Assembly: GCA_963717115.1 (NCBI GenBank)
Contig: CAVQVO010000020.1
Location: forward strand, 1,222,640 to 1,286,639
DNA: 64,000 nt
DNA from: JBBQUN01 sp963717115
GTDB taxonomy: Bacteria; Actinomycetota; Acidimicrobiia; Acidimicrobiales; SZUA-35
Reading direction: 5' to 3'
The first letter of the stretch is position 1. Every line of letters begins with the position of its first letter. The notes below the pieces were generated by a model. That model was not told the DNA's origin and ran no database searches. It saw only the letters and a list, made by a program, of their open reading frames with translations. The position numbers and the translations under genes were made by a program. Shown piece by piece: positions 54,477 through 63,590 of the stretch.

Positions 54477-57202
54477 ATGGGATCGCTCAACACCGGCGGT
54501 GGAAGTAGTGCCGTCGCGGCATCAGCGCACGCGGCATGTCAGCGATTCAGGGATACCGACCCGATGGTGATCGGCCGCACCCGTCGCGGACTGGCCGCCC
54601 TCCTCGGGGCTCCCGACACCTCGGCCGGCATCCCCGAGGCCCGCTGGATCCGAGCGATGACCTTCGAACGCCTCGTGCGCCACGAACGCTTCGTCTCCCA
54701 GTTGCTGACCACCGCCGTCGGCAAGCTCGATCTCCAGCGCCCCGAGGGCATCCGCCGGTCCGATGGTCGGGTCGCGGTCGACGACGACTGCGAAGCACCT
54801 GCACGCCGCCCACCTCGCAGCGGTGGAGAACCGGCATGCCACCATGATCACGAGTCTCGCCGTGCCATTCGTCGGGATGGAGGACCAGGACGCCACGCCG
54901 GTCAAGCCCGACTTCGCCATCGTCGCCCCGCACCCCGAGGCCGGTCAGTCGTGGCTGATCATGGGTGACGCCAAGGACTACGAACGGGTCCGGTCCCGGA
55001 TCGACGACCAGCGCATGCTGAAGGGCTTCCTCCAGGTCGCCCTCGGGGCCGAGTCGGCCGACCACTGGTCGGCGCTTCCCGACGGCATGCACGTGCACCG
55101 CTACGGAGCGCTGGCCGTCCCCCGGAACGCGTTCCTCCAACCCGAAGCCGTCGTCGAATGCCTCGACGACCACCGGATCGAGGTCAGCGTCCGGGTCGAC
55201 GAGCGAAAGGCACTGCTGGAAGCACTCGGCACGACACCGGTGCCCGAGCTGGAACTCGCCGACTTCGTCGCCCACCTCGAGGCGACCTTCGATCCGGCCA
55301 CCTGCGGCACGTGCGCCATGTTCAACTACTGCCGAACCCAAGTTCGGGCGTCGAGCCGACCTGCCGATCTGCTCATCGAGATCGGGGTCAAGCCCGAGCA
55401 CCGACCGGCGCTGGAGCCGGTCATCGCGGCCACCGGCTCTGTCGGCCGTGTCCCGGCCTCGGTCCTGGCCGGTGTCGAGGCGACGATGTCGGGGCTGCCC
55501 GTGTGGACCGGGCAGAAACGGATCGATCCCGCCGGTCTGCCGGGGAGTATCGATGTCGTCCTGGCCAAGTCCGACGGCGCTGCGCTCGGAGTTCACGGCA
55601 TCGGGGTTCGGTCCCACGAGGCTGTCGGTCGACCCGGCGAGTGGCGCTTCACCGTCTTCCCGGATCCGCAGTCGCCGATGACCCGTCTCGAGGTGATGCG
55701 GGTGATCGGTGAGGCGATCGACGCCGCGATGCGACGTGCCCTCGTCGACGAAACGACCGGCACCAGACCCGTCCATCTGGTCATCCCCGATCCGGCCACC
55801 GGCGACATCCTCGCCTCGATCGCCGACTCTCTCGCCGGTGTCGAGACGAGTCGCCTGCGATGGGAACGGGACATCGCCATGGGCCGCGACGCCCTCACCT
55901 TCGACGGGGAGCCCGCGAACGTCCCCGCCGCCCTGACCGACACCGAACGGCTGGCCGTGAGCTTCCTGCTCGAGGAGGACCGGGGTCGGGCGATGAGCCT
56001 GCGATGGCCGCTCGTCGACCTCCGGACGGTGCTGTCCCTCCACCTCGTCCCCGGCGGGCCCGCAGTCGATCACGGTCGTCTGGACTACCTGGTCGAGTGG
56101 GCCGAAGCCACGTCGCCCCTCGATCATCGAATCGTCTCCGATCGGATCGCCGCCCTCGCCCACACACCCGGCGCCCGGCTCTCGAACCTCACGTCGAACG
56201 AGATCCACTCGGTGAGCAACCGTCGGGCACGGGATCGCGGTCGGCCCGATCCGGCACGCTACGACGAACTCGTCGGCGACGAGCTCCGGTACAAAGCCGA
56301 CATCGTCGACCGCGCCATCGCCGTGCTCGATCGGCTGCCCGACTCGGCCCTTCGCCCGCTGTACCGGGCACTCGAGGCCGGCTCGCAGGAGGTGTGGCGT
56401 CGACGCCTCGAACTCCATGCGTCCGACCTCGTGCGATTCGGTCGTACGAGCTGGTTCTGGCGGAACAACCACGTCCCGATGCTCGACGGCGATCGCAAGT
56501 GCGCCAGCCAACTCGCCGCGATCGGCAGCCCGCAGACGGCGAGGGACATGGCGCTCAACGCCGGCACCCGGGAGGTGGCAGTCGCGAGCGTTGTCTCGGT
56601 CACCCCGCTGCGGCTCTCGGTCCAGTCCCGGCGACTGGTGCACGGCACGGCGATCGTGGCCCTGCACCACAATGGTGAGGCGCTCGCGGAATGCCCGGCC
56701 ATCGACGTCAAGGTCCAGAAGGCAGCTGTTCAAGTTCACCGGCCTGCCCGGGGGCAGGCTCGTCGCCGACGATCGGACCGAGGCGGACGGAACACTGTCG
56801 TGGGACCTGTCGAACGACTGCGGCCTCGGCCTCGGAGACGAACTGATCGTGGCCGACCAGGACTGGCTCGGCGGGTTGACGAAGCCCGGACAGATCAAGG
56901 TCGACCGGCCGAGCGCCGACACGACCAGCGCTCCGAAGGCGTCGTGCCTCGAGAGCGGCTACGCACACGCCCCGGAGGCACACCAATGGTGCTGCCGCCC
57001 GCACGAACACGCCGAAGCCGAGTTCGCCGACCGGCTCGCCGACCGGCGCAAGCGGGGCGAGCTCAATCCCGAGGCCTGGCCGCCGGTCGTCGACACCGAC
57101 AACTTCGACACGCCCGCGGCCGGGAGCCCGACCGACACCGAGGGTGTCGAAGCCGACACGACCAGCCCGCCCGAGGGTCTCACCATGGACGATCTGGAAT
57201 GA
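54477..57202 (+). CDS. Cas4/AddB-like Fe-S PD-(D/E)XK nuclease, large (frameshifted)
   Basis: About 908 residues. The N-terminal part has the RecB-nuclease motifs of Fe-S exonucleases: Cys21 in AAACQRF-like context, a helix with Glu (TFERLVRHERF), KPDFAIVAP, the DxK motif in LIMGDAKDY, a Gln in GFLQVALGAE, and then CGTCAMFNYC at about 276-285. One N-terminal and three late cysteines is the Cas4, AddB and Dna2 pattern for a 4Fe-4S cluster. The remaining 600 residues are not recognised. The C-terminus holds a Cys/His cluster (HQWCCRPHEH). Frameshifts lie near 54,790 and 56,725. Its stop overlaps the helicase ATG (ATGA). Confidence 0.75.
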
Positions 57203-58721
57203 CGACGATCGAGTTCAGCGGCCCGCTCGAGGTGCCGGCCGAAGGGCGTCACCACCGCGCCGCAGCGGCCGCCAACAACGAAGCAGCCGCAGCGGCGACC
57301 CAGCGATTGCTGGCGACACTGAGTGGTCAGGTCCCCACCGAACGGATCCTGCTCAAGGCCGCCGCCGGAGCCGGGAAGTCGTTCGCACTCCGCCAGATGG
57401 TGGCCGACGCATTGCGGCACGACCGATGCAGCCGAGTCGCCGTCGCCGCCTTCGCCAACAAGCAGGTGTTCCCGCTCGCCGCCGAGCTCGGCGAGACACT
57501 CGGCAAGGACAGAGTCTGCTTGTTCGTAGCGGAGAAGCACCTGGAGGACGTGCGCGAGAGGCCGTCCGTGGTCGTGCGCTCGTCGAGCAGGACTACAAAG
57601 CGATTCCCTCCGGCGTCGACGTGATCGTCGCCACCTCGCACAAGTTGGAGAGCGGTCTCCGCTATCTGCCGAGGGTGATGTCGCCGGCGTCGAACGGATC
57701 GAACCTCTTCGACGTCCTCTTCGTCGACGAGGCCTGGCAGCTTCCGCTCCACCGCTACGCAGACGATCGAGAAGGCGGCACCGATCGCCGTCGGCGTCGG
57801 CGACGTCGGTCAGCTCCCTCCGCTCGACCCCGGTCAGAACCCGTGGCGCGGCGACCCCGGACACAACCCGTACCGAGCGTGGCCGACCGACTTCGAGAAC
57901 GACGCCGACGACGTGGTCGGTCGAGCTGCCGGCGGTCTGGCGACCGACGGCGGCACAGCTGGCGCTCTGGCGAGCGTTCTACGGTGAGTGGGACACGCTC
58001 GACTGCGTCGCTGCGCCCGGCGACCGACGGGTCGACGTGACGGAGCTCGTCGGCGTCGTCGGCCGCGGTCTGGCAGCAGGTCGCGACCGGCGTGCCGACG
58101 CTGCGTCGAGGTCGACGGTCTCGACGACGCCGAAGCGGCCGACATCGACCCCCCGCTGCTCGCGACTCGTCGAGGACTGGCTGGACGCAGCTCCTCGAAG
58201 CGCGGTTTCGCGCTTCGAGCGGGCCGCTTACGACGACGACGGGTGACCACGGTGAGATCGCGATGCCGTCTCCCGTGCACGACCCGAGCGGCGACCCGCT
58301 CATCGCCGTCCTCGCCACTCGCAACCAGGCGGTCGACGACGCCCAGGACATGGTCGATCGCCTGAACGAGCAAGCACGGTCTCAGCCGACGGCGTACTTG
58401 ATCGCGTCGACCGTCGACTCGTGGCAGGGCCAGACGAACGCGATCACCGTTGCGATTCACCCGCTCTCGGGGGCGTCTGCGCTCGACGAGTTCAACTCGG
58501 CGTTCGGTCGACTCGCCGTCACGTGCACCCGAGCGACCCACGGTTTGCTGATCGTGAGCCGTGCCGGCCTCGACGAGCTGCTGTCGGTCACCGCTCCCCG
58601 CCCCGGTACCCCGTTCGGCGAACCCGGCAACCGGCAGCTCCCCCGTCAGACCCATCAACGGATTCTCGCGACCTTTGCCCGGGGTCGATTCCAGACCGGT
58701 CCGACCGACGCACCGTCCTGA
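57199..58721 (+). CDS. SF1 DNA helicase, Dna2/Upf1-like (several frameshifts)
   Basis: About 507 residues when frames are joined. Walker A is ILLKAAAGAGKSFALRQMV. Walker B is FDVLFVDEAWQLPLHRY. Motif III is VGDVGQLPPLDPGQ. A late block has LIAVLATRNQAVDDAQDMVD, motif V IASTVDSWQGQTNAITVAIH and motif VI FGRLAVTCTRATHGLLIVSR. These match the SF1 AAA_11/AAA_12 group to which the Dna2 helicase half belongs. At least four frameshifts lie between about 57,570 and 58,260. The ATG overlaps the nuclease stop, so the two proteins are made together and probably act together. Confidence 0.8.
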
Positions 58722-58787
58722 CCTGGGTCCCCACGGCGACACCGATTCTGGAACGGCTGAACACTTGCGGTCATCAGGTGCTCCACT

Positions 58788-59562
58788 GTGACGATGCCAA
58801 GCCCACCGGTTGCTGCCGTTCCAAGCGTTCGCGTCGGGACCTGGAACGTCGAATTCGCCAAGGATGACGAGAAGAACCGGCAGCGACTCAGGATCCTCAC
58901 CGAACGGGACTGTGACCTCTGGATCCTCACCGAGACCCACGACGATCTGGCGCTCCCCCACCCGTACGAGTCGGTGTCGACCGAGAAACGGTACGGACCC
59001 GACAACGGCGGCCGGTGGACGACGATCTGGAGCCGGTTCGAGGTGGCCGAACGAATCGCCACCGTCGATCCATCTCGCACCGTTTGCACTCGCGTGGTCA
59101 CGATCGGCGGGGCTGAGCATCGTCGTCTACGGCACCGTGCTCCCCTGGCACGCCGACGGCCTCCACGACGACCCGCCGAAGACGAACTGGTCGGAGTTCT
59201 ACCGAGTCGTCGACGAGCAGGCGGGCGAATGGCGATCCCTCCGTGAGCGCCACCCCGAGTCGCTCCTCGTCGTCGCCGGCGACCTCAACCACAGCCTCGG
59301 CGGGCCCCATTACTACGGCACGAAGCAGGGCCGAGCGCATTTACGCGACGCGCTGGTCTCGGCGGACCTCGACTGCCTCACCGAAACCGAGCGCATCCCC
59401 ATCGGTCAACTCGACTTCCCGCCGATCGACCACGTCTGCGTCGCTCCCCCGATCGGACACACGATCACTGCGACCGCCGAAGGGTCGCCTTCCTTGACTG
59501 GCGCCAGCGCACTGTCCCGTGGTCATGCCGCGACCGCTTGCGGGGAGAACGGAGGAGGATAA
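58788..59562 (+). CDS. Endonuclease/exonuclease/phosphatase family protein (frameshifted)
   Basis: An EEP-fold hydrolase of about 255 residues, the fold of exonuclease III, DNase I and inositol phosphatases. VRVGTWNVEFAKDDEKN, CDLWILTETHDDLALP, then, after a shift near 59,105, VYGTVLPWHADGL, LLVVAGDLNHSLGG and PPIDHVCVAPP carry the metal-binding Asn, Glu, Asp-x-Asn and Asp-His residues. The last catalytic SDH is not readable; a further shift near 59,490 may hide it in GASALS. It follows the helicase by 66 bases on the same strand. DNA, RNA or a small nucleotide could be the substrate. Confidence 0.78.
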
Positions 59563-59803
59563 CCGGTAATCTTCACGAAATGATGGCGATTCAACGAGAT
59601 ACGCCCATTTTGCCGTGGATTCGAGGATCCAGGGCTTCGATCCGTCGCTCCCGTGACTCCGGGCTGGGTATCCTAGCGCAGCGCCACGGCAAGTGCGAGT
59701 GGAAAACCGGGCGGTCATGTCTTATCATATGGGATCGTACGCGCGGGCCTTGCCTCGCGGATACCGGTATCCCCAGCAGCCGTTTCAACCGAGAGGTGCC
59801 CCA
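59563..59803. other. Non-coding junction stretch; base composition changes
   Basis: No gene, RNA or repeat is supported here. Up to about 59,560 codons and GC content are those of the actinobacterial part. This stretch is less GC-rich (for example CTTATCATATGGGATCG near 59,721), and from 59,804 the genes belong to a different lineage. I place the first probable assembly join inside it. Only an ordinary ribosome binding site (GAGAGGTG before 59,804) stands out. Confidence 0.5.
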
Positions 59804-60489
59804 TTGGCCGCCCAGAAGTTCACGAAGAAGGAACTGAAGCAGGACGGGTTCGTCGATTTCACCGAGAAGGCCCTGGAATTCCTGCAGCGGAACGCCACCG
59901 CCGTCGGTGGTGTCTTGCTGGTCCTGGTCGTCTTGCTCGTCGGCGGATCCTACGTCCGCAAGGGGCAGGAATCCGCCCGGAGCGACGCCAGCTACATGTT
60001 CTACGAGGGCCAGACGCTCGTCGTCAGGGCGACTACGCGCTGGCCATCGCCCCGCTCGAGAACTGCGTCGCCGAGCACGGCGGCACCGAGTTCGGCAAGT
60101 ACGCGCGGCTGTCGCTGGTCCAGGCCCATCTCGGCCTCGGCCGGACCGACGAGGCGCTCTCGCTCATCGGCACCTACCTGAACGAGTTCCCGCCGAAGGA
60201 CCCGCTGCACGAGGATCTGCTGCTCCTGCAGGCCAATGCCTTCGCCGACGCCGGCCGCTACGCCGACGCCGCCGACATCCTGGGCACCTTGATCACCGAC
60301 GACCTCGCCGATCCGGTCTATTACGAGCGGATCGTGCGCCGCGCCGAGTGGCTTCGCGAGGCAGGACGCAGCGGCGAGGCACTGACCTTGCTGGAGGGTC
60401 TGCAGGCCGAGGCTGATGCCGGCGACCGCGTGGTCTTCGCGCAGGACCTCGACAAGCGGGTCGCCGTCGCCAAGGCCCTCGGCAATTAG
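59804..60489 (+). CDS. TPR-repeat membrane protein, YfgM-like (frameshifted)
   Basis: The N-terminus (AAQKFTKKELKQDGFVDFTE) precedes one membrane helix (ATAVGGVLLVLVVLLVGGSYV), and SYMFYEGQTLV begins the repeats. After a one-base shift near 60,030 it continues DYALAIAPLENCVAEHGGTE, YARLSLVQAHLGLGRTDEAL and further TPR pairs to the stop at 60,489. The layout, a short cytoplasmic start, a TM and outer TPRs, is that of YfgM/DUF2133-like proteins found in Gram-negative and candidate phyla, not in Acidimicrobiia. TTG at 59,804 with GAGAGG ahead is the likely start, giving about 228 residues. Confidence 0.75.
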
Positions 60490-60553
60490 ATCCTCGCCAT
60501 TGTTTCACGTGCGGGGCGGCATGAGCCGCCCCGACAGCCCAGGGGAGAGAGCC

Positions 60554-60933
60554 ATGTCCGGTGAGCCCACCATCCGCGACCGCTGGCTCGGTGCGATCTG
60601 CTACGTGAGCGTCCTCGTCTTCATCCCCATCCTCATGCGCCAGCGCAGCGAGTTCCTGGCCGGCCACTGCCGCCAGGGATTCACCCTGCTGTTCGCCGAG
60701 ATCGTGCTCGGCCTGCTGGTCTGGGTGCTCGAGGCGGCGTTCCGGCCCGTGCCGGTGCTGAGCCTGCTGGTGAGCCTGCTGCTGACCCTGGCCTACGCGC
60801 TGCTGTTCATCGGCATCTCGGTGCTCGGTTTCGTCAAGGCGCTCAGCGGCGAGCGGTTCGAGGTCCCCGGTCTGGAGGATTTCGCGGCGACCGGGTTCCG
60901 GTCCAGGCTCGCGAGGACCACGACGAACTCTAG
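60554..60933 (+). CDS. DUF4870-like small membrane protein (frameshifted at the end)
   Basis: MSGEPTIRDRWLGAICYVSV opens a protein with about three membrane helices (LTLLFAEIVLGLLVWVLEAA; LSLLVSLLLTLAYALLFIGI) and the QRSEFLAGHCRQG element of the DUF4870/Tic20-like group. A one-base shift near 60,893 yields DRVPVQAREDHDEL and a stop at 60,933. Otherwise the frame would run on through the non-coding dif region to 61,144, which is unlikely. GGGAGAG precedes the ATG. Function unknown. Confidence 0.7.
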
Positions 60934-61009
60934 AGCGACTCGCGACGCATATCCCGCAACCACGGCGTACTTCAAGCAATCACAAGGGGTTCCGCTTGGC
61001 GTCTCCAGT

Positions 61010-61037
61010 ATTGCGCATAAGGTATATTATGTTAAGT
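61010..61037. other. dif: dif-like XerC/XerD recombination site
   Basis: A 28-base site in the canonical 11-6-11 layout. The XerC arm is ATTGCGCATAA (61,010-61,020), the centre is GGTATA (61,021-61,026) and the XerD arm is TTATGTTAAGT (61,027-61,037). By my alignment it matches the E. coli dif at 24 of 28 positions; the XerD arm differs only at its tenth base, and that base is also variable in other phyla. It lies in an AT-rich gap between the DUF4870 gene and trxA. dif sites normally occur once per chromosome near the terminus and resolve chromosome dimers. Confidence 0.85.
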
Positions 61038-61052
61038 CGAGGGTTGATAACA

Positions 61053-61076
61053 GGCGGGGCCACTGCCGGCCCCGCC
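61053..61076 (-). terminator. Stem-loop terminator of trxA
   Basis: GGCGGGGC at 61,053-61,060 pairs with GCCCCGCC at 61,069-61,076 over an eight-base loop. It starts nine bases beyond the trxA stop codon on the minus strand. On that strand it is followed by an AT-richer stretch, in keeping with an intrinsic terminator. Confidence 0.75.
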
Positions 61077-61084
61077 TGCGTCGA

Positions 61085-61414
61085 TCAGCCCGTGATCCCC
61101 TTCATCGTGTCCAGGATCTTGTCCTTCGCCTGGGTCCCGACTAGGGTCGCCTTGACCTCGCCGCCCTGGAAGAACATCAACGCCGGGATCGACCGGATGC
61201 CCAGCTTGCCGGCGGTCGCCGGATTGCTCTGGATGTCCATCTTGCCCACGACCCACTGGTCCGCGGTGTCGCTGGCCACGGCCTCGATGGTCGGCGTCAT
61301 GGCCTTGCACGGGCCGCACCAGGGCGCCCAGAAGTCGACCAGCACCGGCTTGTCGTTCTGCATGACCTCGGCCTCGAAATCGCCGTCGGTGAAGTCCTTG
61401 AGGATATCCGACAT
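61085..61414 (-). CDS. trxA: Thioredoxin
   Basis: A 109-residue thioredoxin, the general protein-disulphide reductase. The active site is VDFWAPWCGPCKAM, and the cis-Pro loop is LGIRSIPALMFF. The start is ATG at 61,414 (MSDILKDFTDGDFEAEV), with AAGGAA just upstream; a longer frame to 61,465 has no support. The gene is not closely like the thioredoxin domain at 37 kb, in line with another origin. It follows the second holA by about 60 bases. Confidence 0.95.
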   Translation of the reverse strand: MSDILKDFTDGDFEAEVMQNDKPVLVDFWAPWCGPCKAMTPTIEAVASDTADQWVVGKMDIQSNPATAGKLGIRSIPALMFFQGGEVKATLVGTQAKDKILDTMKGITG

Positions 61415-61475
61415 GTCGTTCCTTCCCACGTATCGGCCCCGTCGCGCGCGGCCGTCTCGAGTCACGCGCCGATGG

Positions 61476-62458
61476 TCAACCGGATCGGGACGCCGTCAGC
61501 AACAGCTGCTCGAACGCCAGATCCGGCGGCACCGGACGCCGTTTCTGCGCCTGCTCGCACGCGAGGCAGGCTGCCAGGATTCGCCGGCAACCATCGGCTC
61601 CGAGCCGATTGGCCAGCGGAATGATTTTGTTTTTCAACATCCAGGAATTCAGCTTCGACTGCTCCGACACCGTCGCGGGCGATTCGCCCTCGGCCAGGCA
61701 GGTGGCCGCCAGGGCCGTGCGCCGCAGGTGCGTCAGGAGCAGCGGCGTGAGCTGGTAGACGTCGCGGCCCCAGGTGGTCAACCGCCACCAGGACCGCAAC
61801 AACGACGCGGCCTCGCCGGGTCCGAAGGTGTCGGTGAGCTGGAAGATCTCCAGCTCGGCCTGATCCATGACCAGATCCGGGAATCTCGTCGGCGTCGGGC
61901 GCCTTGCCGCGCGATTCCTGCAGCAGGGACAGCTTCTCGATCTCCACGAGGAGCCCCTGCAGGTCGTTGCCCACGAGCTGCGTGAGGATCTCGCGGACAC
62001 CGGCGCGCCAGGGTCAGTCCGGCGCGCGCGGCGGCCTTGTCGACCCAGGCGGCCAGCTCCCGACCCACGGGCGCTGCGAAGTGGAAGTAGTAGCCAGCCT
62101 TCTTGGCCGCAGCGAGCCAGCCCTTGCGACCGTCGAACTTCTCGCCGGTGATCACCAGGAGGGTCGATTCCACGGGTTGCTTGATGTACGCCGCAAGGGC
62201 CTTCTCGGCGGGATCGTCCTTGCGGGAGGTGATCCGGTCGGCGTGGCGGGCGAGCACCAGCTGGCGGCCGCCGAGCATGGGAAAGCCCTGGGCTTGCTGC
62301 AGGACGCCCTCCCAGCCCACCTGGTCCCCCTGGACCATATGCTCGTTGAAGGCCGCGCTGGCCGGATCGAGGGCCTGCTTGCGGATGGCCTCGACCACCT
62401 GGTCGATGCGCAACTGGTCCTCGCCGTCGAGGATGTAGGACAGGACGGCGCAGAGCGT
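61476..62458 (-). CDS. holA: DNA polymerase III subunit delta, second copy (frameshifted, 5' end lost)
   Basis: Clamp-loader delta subunit of another organism. It reads VLSYILDGEDQLRIDQVVEA, VLQQAQGFPMLGGRQLVLAR, LLVITGEKFDGRKGWLAAAK, then, in other frames, NDLQGLLVEIEKLSLLQESR and LTDTFGPGEAASLLRSWWRL to the stop at 61,476. Frameshifts lie near 61,885 and 62,000. The first 15-20 residues are missing: just upstream, in the same orientation, the sequence changes abruptly to a hydrolase. No chromosome needs two such different holA genes, so this supports a separate source from the one at 28.3 kb. Confidence 0.85.
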
Positions 62459-63245
62459 GATATGTCTGGGTCCCTCCACCGCTCCCACCCGTCACCGCGA
62501 TCCGCGCGGGATGTACGTCCGGCAGGCTGACCAGGAAGTCCAACGCCCGCATGGAATGGTATGTATGAAGTCCCATCGGATTGTGCAGCTGCAGCAGGGC
62601 CGAAGCACTGTAGAAACTCGCGGCGGCGGCTGTTGGAAATTTCCGCGACGCGTCGAAAAACGATGGACCACGTCCAGCGGGATCTGCTGGCAGTCGCCGT
62701 AGCCAATCATGTCGTAGTGAAATACCACACATCCCATCCGCACCAGTTGCACGCACCGTATTGGATGAAACTCCGCGTACGGCATCTTCGTACTGCTCGG
62801 CACCCTGGGCGATGAGTCGCTGGACCGTTTCGCGATCGGCATCCTGAAAGCGGCCGCCCGGAAAATGCCCATGCGGACTCAACACCGCCGGCCGTTGGCC
62901 AGTTTTCCCTTTCGGACGATACAGGTTTCCCGTGATGTAGAGCCCTGGAACACTCTCGAAATAAACCTTTTCAACCGTGTAGTCCTCCTGTTCGATCTTG
63001 CCGTGGATCCGCGGTTCGCGCGGTAATCCGGTGGGCGTCGGCCAGAGTCCGAGCGTGACCTGAAGTATCTGACGCACTTGCCGCGCTCGTGACCGCCAAG
63101 CTTCCGGAGAGGCGGCGGACGCGAAGCAGAAGTCACCCATCTCGCCGCGCAGCGGGCCCCTTCGTGTGTCTGCCGGCGGTTGCCCGGGCGGGAGGACTCG
63201 CAGTGGGTCGGCGAGCGCCGTCGATTCGCCACTCAGCAATCCCAA
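62459..63245 (-). CDS. Secreted acetylxylan-esterase-like hydrolase fragment (frameshifted, 3' end lost)
   Basis: The N-terminus is a signal peptide (FLTLLGLLSGESTALADPLR) followed by LRVLPPGQPP and PEAWRSRARQVRQILQVTLG, HGKIEQEDYTVEKVYFESVP and TGNLYRPKGKTGQRPAVLSP, a pattern common in planctomycete hydrolases. The alpha/beta-hydrolase core has CVQLVRMGCVVFHYDMIGYG in another frame and ends at the nucleophile region RIAVTGGSGGGTQTY. There it stops abruptly and holA sequence begins, so the C-terminal half is absent. TTG at 63,245 is a possible start; a stop codon lies six codons before ATA CCG TTT. GC content is clearly lower than to the left. Confidence 0.7.
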
Positions 63246-63590
63246 TAAAGTCAGAAACGGTATCGCGGCGTGGCGTCATCGGCGGTTGCTCAGTGGGACG
63301 ACTCATTTCTTGTTGCCCGGCATGTGGCGTCGGAGCGTGTCAAGCGCGTGGATCGTTGACCGCCATTCTCGCCGAATTTCGACGGCACGGCAAATACTGG
63401 ATCGCCACACCGATTCCGCACCCGATTCGCGTGCGTGCAACACAGACACATGGTATACATACGCCAGAGCTAAACCGCTTTCCCCTGCATACCGCCGGTC
63501 ACGAGGGTGAACCATGCGTACCATCACATGCTCGCGCCACATGCGAGACGCTGTTCCTGCGCGTAGCGAGCAATTCGGAAGCGGAGGCCG
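63246..63590. other. Gene-free stretch
   Basis: I see no gene, RNA or clear repeat. The stretch is of lower GC (AATCCCAATAAAGTCAG near 63,240) and separates the divergent hydrolase and lyase-like genes. Their promoters should lie here. Open frames across it lack any codon bias or recognisable motif. Confidence 0.4.

Noticed and set aside
48350..59562. Prophage or integrative element
   Set aside because: No integrase, terminase, capsid, transposase or flanking attachment repeats were seen; the accessory genes look chromosomal.
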